Origin: Oscillospiraceae bacterium
Lineage (GTDB): Bacteria > Bacillota > Clostridia > Oscillospirales > Ruminococcaceae
Reading direction: 5' to 3'
DNA length: 64,000 bases
NCBI GenBank assembly: GCA_009784625.1
Contig: WRBI01000005.1
Location: forward strand, 1 to 64,000
Under the pieces are notes generated by a model, which saw only the letters and a program-made list of their open reading frames with translations, did not search any database and had not been told where the DNA came from. This document shows, piece by piece, positions 60,248 through 64,000 of this stretch (position 1 is its first letter; every line of letters starts with the position of its first letter). Made by a program: the position numbers and the translations under genes.

Positions 60248-61714
60248 ATGGCAGAAATTACCAAAGTAACGACCCCTATGATCCCGCGGGAAAACCTGGG
60301 GTCTCACCGTCCTGCTACTGACCAGACTTTTGAGCTGAACAATCCGAACCGGGTACCGACCACCCGCAACGAAAACCAGGTCAAGGACAGGGACGCAGGC
60401 GGGCAGGCGCTGCGGGATATGCTTGGCCGTGCCGCGATGGCGCCTTTGCTGCGCGATGGCGCCGAGACGGTTCAACAGCTTCAAAAAATGGTGTCTATGC
60501 TGCAGATGGGAATTTCGACTTCTGAAATTGTGAACATGGATCCCATGCGCGAACTTGTCCGCTCGCTGTTTGTCGCACCGGACCGGCTGGCTGATGTACT
60601 GCTCGAACAGGACGGCGCGGCCAGCTTATTTAAAGGCGAAGCGTTCAATGTGCTGCGGGATATCTTAGGCCGGTTTGAGAACAACCCAAACGTCAAGCAG
60701 TCGATCGCCAGCCTGCTCAAAACTTTCGAGTTTAACGTAAATTTGGATAACTCGATCAAGACCATTCTGTTCCAGTGTGAGAACTTGCTCGATTATATGT
60801 TCAGCCAGGACCGCAAACAATTTGGCAGCTACCTCGACAATCTGGCCAATATGCTTTTGCCTAATCGCGATGCCGAAGAGCAAAAGCAAGACGCCCCGTA
60901 CGCGGGCAGCCGCTTGGGCGTCGAGCCCAAGGAGGCGGCGGCCATACTCAAAAACAACCTCTTGCCGCTGTTGGGTGAGATTGTGGTTAAATACTACCAG
61001 AGCGAGAGCATCCGCGATATGGTAATGGTGGTTGTCCATAACTTGGTGCGGGTGGATAAGGGCACACCCGAGGCTTTGCGGGAAGCGGTAACCGACCTTG
61101 TGGATACCCTCAGCCGACTGGCCAACCTCAATGAACGGTTTGGCGACAGCCTGGCCGAATCGCTGGCCAGAAGCGCGGATCAAGTCAAGCTGGCCGGCAA
61201 CGAGGTGATGGAGAAGATCGCGACCATTATCGCAAACACATTGCGCCACCATGAAGACAACCCAAACGCCATGCGTCAGGCCGAGTACCTGCTGATGAGT
61301 ATGCTGCAAAATCAGAACTCGCTGATGAATATCCTGCACTTTATTCTGCCGCTCAATCTTTCGGGGGACGAGCGGATTTACGCCGAGATGTATGTGGACC
61401 CGGACAGCGAAGAGTCAAAGAACGGAAAAGACGAGAAAGGCCGAAAGATATTCTTAGCGGCCGAGAGTGAGCGCCACGGCCCGATGGAAATGTGTTTTTG
61501 GGAAAACGGCGAGCGGGTCGAGCTGGCCATCTGGTGTTCCCAATCGCTCCTTGAGCCGCTCAGGGCAATCAAGCGCCCGCTTAACGACGTCATGCTTTAC
61601 CACGGCTACACAATGACCGCTTTTTCGGTTGAGGAGCTGGGCAAGCCGCACAGCATCATTCAGGTTTTTCCAAAGCTTTTGGATCGGAAGGTGGGCATAG
61701 ATGTCAAAATCTGA
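60248..61714 (+). CDS. YlqG-like protein upstream of FlhB-like gene
   Basis: ATG at 60248 after GGGGTGAAT; 488 aa, mostly helical. No signal peptide. C-terminal beta-rich part (MEMCFWENGERVELAIW...YTMTAFSVEELGKPHSIIQVFP) resembles the flagellar hook-length-control-like end seen in YlqG proteins. Position directly before a FlhB-like gene (14-bp overlap) matches ylqG-ylqH of Bacillus. Role uncertain; probably linked to type III export-like functions. Confidence 0.6.
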   Translation: MAEITKVTTPMIPRENLGSHRPATDQTFELNNPNRVPTTRNENQVKDRDAGGQALRDMLGRAAMAPLLRDGAETVQQLQKMVSMLQMGISTSEIVNMDPMRELVRSLFVAPDRLADVLLEQDGAASLFKGEAFNVLRDILGRFENNPNVKQSIASLLKTFEFNVNLDNSIKTILFQCENLLDYMFSQDRKQFGSYLDNLANMLLPNRDAEEQKQDAPYAGSRLGVEPKEAAAILKNNLLPLLGEIVVKYYQSESIRDMVMVVVHNLVRVDKGTPEALREAVTDLVDTLSRLANLNERFGDSLAESLARSADQVKLAGNEVMEKIATIIANTLRHHEDNPNAMRQAEYLLMSMLQNQNSLMNILHFILPLNLSGDERIYAEMYVDPDSEESKNGKDEKGRKIFLAAESERHGPMEMCFWENGERVELAIWCSQSLLEPLRAIKRPLNDVMLYHGYTMTAFSVEELGKPHSIIQVFPKLLDRKVGIDVKI

Positions 61715-62015
61715 GGCAGGGAAAAGCAGCACAAAGGACCTTAAAGCCGCCGCCCTCAAATACACTTCGGATTCCAACGCCGCCCCGGTGGTTGTTGCGG
61801 CGGGGGTCGGTTATATCGCCCAAAAGATTGTGGAGATCGCGGACGAGTACGGGGTAGCCGTCTACCACGACGACAGCGCCGCCACCATGCTGTCTACCCT
61901 AAAGCTGGGACAAGAGATACCGCCCGAGCTTTACCAGATGGTTGTGGACGTTTATGTGGCTATCCTGCAAGCGGCCAAGCACACAGAGCCCGACCTTGGG
62001 CCGGCGGACATTTGA
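61701..62015 (+). CDS. FlhB C-terminal-domain-like protein (YlqH type)
   Basis: 104 aa. KDLKAAALKYTSDSNAAPVVVAAGVGYIAQKI matches the cytoplasmic domain of the export-switch protein FlhB, without its membrane part. The autocleavage NPTH motif is replaced by SNAAP, so no self-cleavage is expected. Stand-alone FlhB-like proteins of this kind occur in Firmicutes (YlqH) and may modulate flagellar export. Confidence 0.85.
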   Translation: MSKSEAGKSSTKDLKAAALKYTSDSNAAPVVVAAGVGYIAQKIVEIADEYGVAVYHDDSAATMLSTLKLGQEIPPELYQMVVDVYVAILQAAKHTEPDLGPADI

Positions 62016-62218
62016 GTCTGTGGTTAATAGTGAGAATCGTCAATAAGCCGAAGCGGTTTTTTTGTCGGGCAGGGAAATTACTCACAGGAATACTATATGT
62101 ATTCTGCTGTGCCGGTGGAGCTGTAGATGCGCTCGACAACGGCATCAAACGGGGAACTGCCAAGCGCAGCGGGAAAGGCACCGGATCGGGGGCGGTTCGA
62201 ATATTGAACATAGTTTCT
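62014..62218. repeat. Inverted-repeat element, family B copy 2
   Basis: GAGTCTGTGGTTAATAGTGAGAA at the left, ATATTGAACATAGTTTC at the right. The interior GGAATACTATATGTATTC and GGATCGGGGGCG match copy 1. It begins at the TGA of the FlhB-like gene. Confidence 0.65.
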
Positions 62219-62285
62219 TAAACGTTAAAAATACTGAACTTCGCAAGCACGGCCAGCAAGAAAATTACCTAAGGAGGAGAATATT

Positions 62286-62813
62286 ATGAACAACGAAAAC
62301 CTGGATATGATGCTGTCTGAAGCGCAGGATGGACAAAACCCGCAGGATGTTTCAAACAAGTTCCTGACTTTCTTTATTGAAAACAAGCTGTACGGGCTTG
62401 CCATAACGAATGTGAACGGCATTACCCAAATTCAAGAGATTACCCCAATGCCCGAACTGCCCTACTACGTCAAAGGGATCATCAACATGCGGGGGACGGT
62501 TATCCCGCTTATTGATGTAAATTTGCGCTTTGGGAATATGGAACAGCCGTATACCGACCGCACCTGCATCATCACCCTTGAGATCAGCGGGAACCAGGTG
62601 GGCTTTATTGTAGACGCCGTTGAAGCGGTATTGGATATTCCGGACGAGAGCATTTCGCCCCCCCCGCCGATTACCGGCAGCACTTCCGGCTATATCACCG
62701 GCATTGGCAAGTGCGGCGATAATGGCACAAAGATTGTTCTTCTCCTCGATTCTTACGCGCTGGTCGGTGAGGCCGCTTTCGACATGAGCGCGTTTGGTGA
62801 TATGACCGTTTAA
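62286..62813 (+). CDS. cheW: Chemotaxis adaptor CheW
   Basis: 175 aa; AAGGAGGAGAATATT-ATG. CheW SH3-like fold: FLTFFIENKLYGLAITNVNG, VKGIINMRGTVIPLIDVNLRFG, TCIITLEISGNQVGFIVDAV. Links chemoreceptors to CheA. It stands alone here. N-terminal extension of about 20 residues. Confidence 0.93.
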   Translation: MNNENLDMMLSEAQDGQNPQDVSNKFLTFFIENKLYGLAITNVNGITQIQEITPMPELPYYVKGIINMRGTVIPLIDVNLRFGNMEQPYTDRTCIITLEISGNQVGFIVDAVEAVLDIPDESISPPPPITGSTSGYITGIGKCGDNGTKIVLLLDSYALVGEAAFDMSAFGDMTV

Positions 62814-62833
62814 TGAGGCTCTGTGTATCCCCA

Positions 62834-62870
62834 TAACGAACCCCCGGGCAGTAATGACCGGGGGTTCGTC
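62834..62870. terminator. Bidirectional terminator
   Basis: AACGAACCCCCGG...CCGGGGGTTCGT between convergent cheW and spoIIID. Confidence 0.85.
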
Positions 62871-62879
62871 TGTTATGAT

Positions 62880-63137
62880 TTACTTCTGGCGCAGCCGCTC
62901 ATACTTTGTCTTGGTGGCCAGCCCGCCGCGGATATGGCGCTCGTTTTTGTTTTGCTCGAGCACTTGCTTGACGTTTTCGAACAGGCCCTCGTTGATTGTC
63001 TTTAACCGGTCGGATACGTCTTTATGTACCGTAGATTTGGATATATTAAACTTTTTGGCCGTCTGCCGCACTGTGGCGTTGTTTTCAATAATATATTGTG
63101 CGAGCGATACCGCTCTTTCTTCGGGCAACCCTTTCAA
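62880..63137 (-). CDS. spoIIID: Sporulation transcription factor SpoIIID
   Basis: I prefer TTG at 63137 (MKGLPEERAVSLAQYIIE; 85 aa), correctly spaced from GGGAGGG; the track uses a TTG two codons earlier. NATVRQTAKKFNISKSTVHKDV is the SpoIIID helix-turn-helix and NERHIRGGLATKTKYERL its basic C-terminal helix. Controls mother-cell genes during sporulation in all endospore formers. Confidence 0.96.
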   Translation of the reverse strand: MKGLPEERAVSLAQYIIENNATVRQTAKKFNISKSTVHKDVSDRLKTINEGLFENVKQVLEQNKNERHIRGGLATKTKYERLRQK

Positions 63138-63143
63138 AACCAA

Positions 63144-63571
63144 CCCTCCCTAGCGATCTACTATGCTAATGTATATGCGCCGGAAGTGTAAATATATGTC
63201 AAGGCAATCAATGTGCGTAAAAGCAGGGAAGACGGGCAGAAACGCGCCCCTGGCGGCTACGCCGGGGTGTGGATAGCAGTGGGCACATTAATAATGAAAA
63301 GAGAGGCAGGACGGCGGCTGAATGCCGACTTATCGCTTTATCCGGCATTCACCGATATATCACGCTGCTGACTGGGAGCATCGAGCTGGGTTTTCTCGAT
63401 GCTTGGTCTTGACAATATGATAAAAAAATGCAAAAATTATTGGATAGGTTGCATGAAGCCCACGCATGTAATGGGTAGGCATTGCTTGTTTACAAAGCGC
63501 TATCGGTGGTGTGGTCGGCGACAATCAATATTGCCTAATCAAGAATGGCAGAACGGGAAGAAGATGTGTAG
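63144..63571. other. Intergenic region with two hairpins, no gene recognised
   Basis: About 430 bp upstream of the last gene. GAATGCCG...CGGCATTC at about 63330-63350 and GAGCATCGAG...CTCGATGCTT at about 63378-63402 form stems; TTGACA at about 63410 could be a -35 box. No ORF or known RNA recognised. Confidence 0.4.
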
Positions 63572-64000
63572 ATGAGAAAACATCAGCAAAAGCAAATATT
63601 GGGAATTCTTAATGCGATTGAGGAAGCACAGTCAGCGGGACTGTACGCAGACTGCCAAGATGGCGCTGTTAGCGTTGGTGGATATATTGAAAACATCATG
63701 GGCGAGGGGACGCAAACAGTCAAGCTGCTTGAAGAATATTGCGAGCTTTTGTTCAAGGCGCACAACGGTGAAATAGGCGAAAAGCCGTTGCGCAAGCATC
63801 TTATTAAAATCGAAAATTCGGTTAAGAATGAACTGAAACCGAATCGGATTGAAGTTGTGTTTTTAAGTTATAAAGCAAGCATGAGTGATAGCTTGGAGTC
63901 AATATATTTTGCTGCAAAGTCCGATTCGAATTGTGATGCGTATTGGATGCCGATTCCCTATTATGAAAGAAATCCGGACAGATCGTTTGGTGCTATGCAC
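63572..64000 (+). CDS. Possible CDP-glycerol glycerophosphotransferase-related protein, 5' part
   Basis: ATG at 63572 opens a frame that runs off the window (143 codons seen), so it is absent from the ORF track. The N-terminal 85 residues are helical (KQILGILNAIEEAQSAGLY, TVKLLEEYCELLF). Then IEVVFLSYKASMSDSLESIY and AYWMPIPYYERNPDRSFGAM resemble the start of the 'CDP-glycerol glycerophosphotransferase family' proteins of Clostridia. That reading is from memory of similar sequences and needs the missing 3' part. Ribosome-binding site is weak. Confidence 0.6.
   Translation, partial: MRKHQQKQILGILNAIEEAQSAGLYADCQDGAVSVGGYIENIMGEGTQTVKLLEEYCELLFKAHNGEIGEKPLRKHLIKIENSVKNELKPNRIEVVFLSYKASMSDSLESIYFAAKSDSNCDAYWMPIPYYERNPDRSFGAMH

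Noticed and set aside
60119-60484. 121-aa reverse ORF opposite the start of the YlqG-like gene
   Set aside because: Shadow of the coding strand; no supported start or domain.
1-64000. CRISPR arrays
   Set aside because: No regularly spaced 25-40 bp direct repeats seen; the repeats found are inverted, dispersed elements.

Overview
The window looks like chromosome of an endospore-forming member of the Clostridia, probably Oscillospirales/Ruminococcaceae-like (inference). It carries SpoIIID, SpmA/SpmB, a SpoIIM-family protein, YabP/YabQ, a SpoVB-like flippase and an AbrB/SpoVT-type regulator. It also has the clostridial GlgBCDA glycogen set, a CheW and FlhB-like gene, a GC-rich chromosomal half and an AT-richer accessory half.

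Region 1 (1 to about 17.8 kb) is the right part of an integrated mobile element; its left end lies outside the window. From left to right it holds a truncated signal peptidase gene, an IscB/omega-RNA insertion sequence abutting it, and an unknown membrane-anchored protein. A phage/plasmid-like DNA module follows: a possible annealing protein, a DnaG-like primase, a DnaN-like clamp and a possible PD-(D/E)XK nuclease. Next come small zinc-ribbon/unknown genes, a DUF5131 (Gp37/Gp68) radical-SAM-like protein and a ParM/ParR-like segregation pair. An ImmR/ImmA-type control cassette has an unusual palindromic double promoter beside it. Then comes a roughly 640-nt, highly structured apparent non-coding RNA, an unknown protein, excisionase and a tyrosine integrase. 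The integrase end abuts an intact tRNA-Arg(ACG), followed by the 5' half of a second tRNA-Arg(ACG) that breaks off just after the anticodon loop. This fits insertion into a tRNA gene with an element-borne replacement tRNA. No conjugation or virion genes are visible, so prophage, phage-plasmid and ICE remain open.

Region 2 (17.9-44.1 kb, mostly + strand) is core chromosome. It holds an RND efflux pair, tgt-yajC, a SpoIIM-like gene, recJ-rel-dtd-MBL-hemZ-nucleoside kinase, a SpoVB-like flippase, and the conserved mazG-hup-rqcP(yabO)-yabP-yabQ-divIC-yabR cluster interrupted by an unrelated AT-rich lipoprotein gene, then hpf.

Region 3 (44.3-59.9 kb, mostly - strand) has the glgB-glgC-glgD-glgA operon, a UppS-family gene, spmA-spmB, a flavodiiron/flavin reductase/rubredoxin fusion, a possibly sortase-anchored surface protein and a large cell-wall amidase. 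Region 4 (60.2-64 kb) has a YlqG-like/FlhB-like pair, cheW, spoIIID and the start of a gene running off the window.

Intergenic spaces of the chromosomal half are full of short inverted-repeat elements (MITE-like). At least three families recur, one with TA-type ends. Several abut or overlap stop codons of neighbouring genes. All functional calls are from reading the translated sequence; no database search was run.
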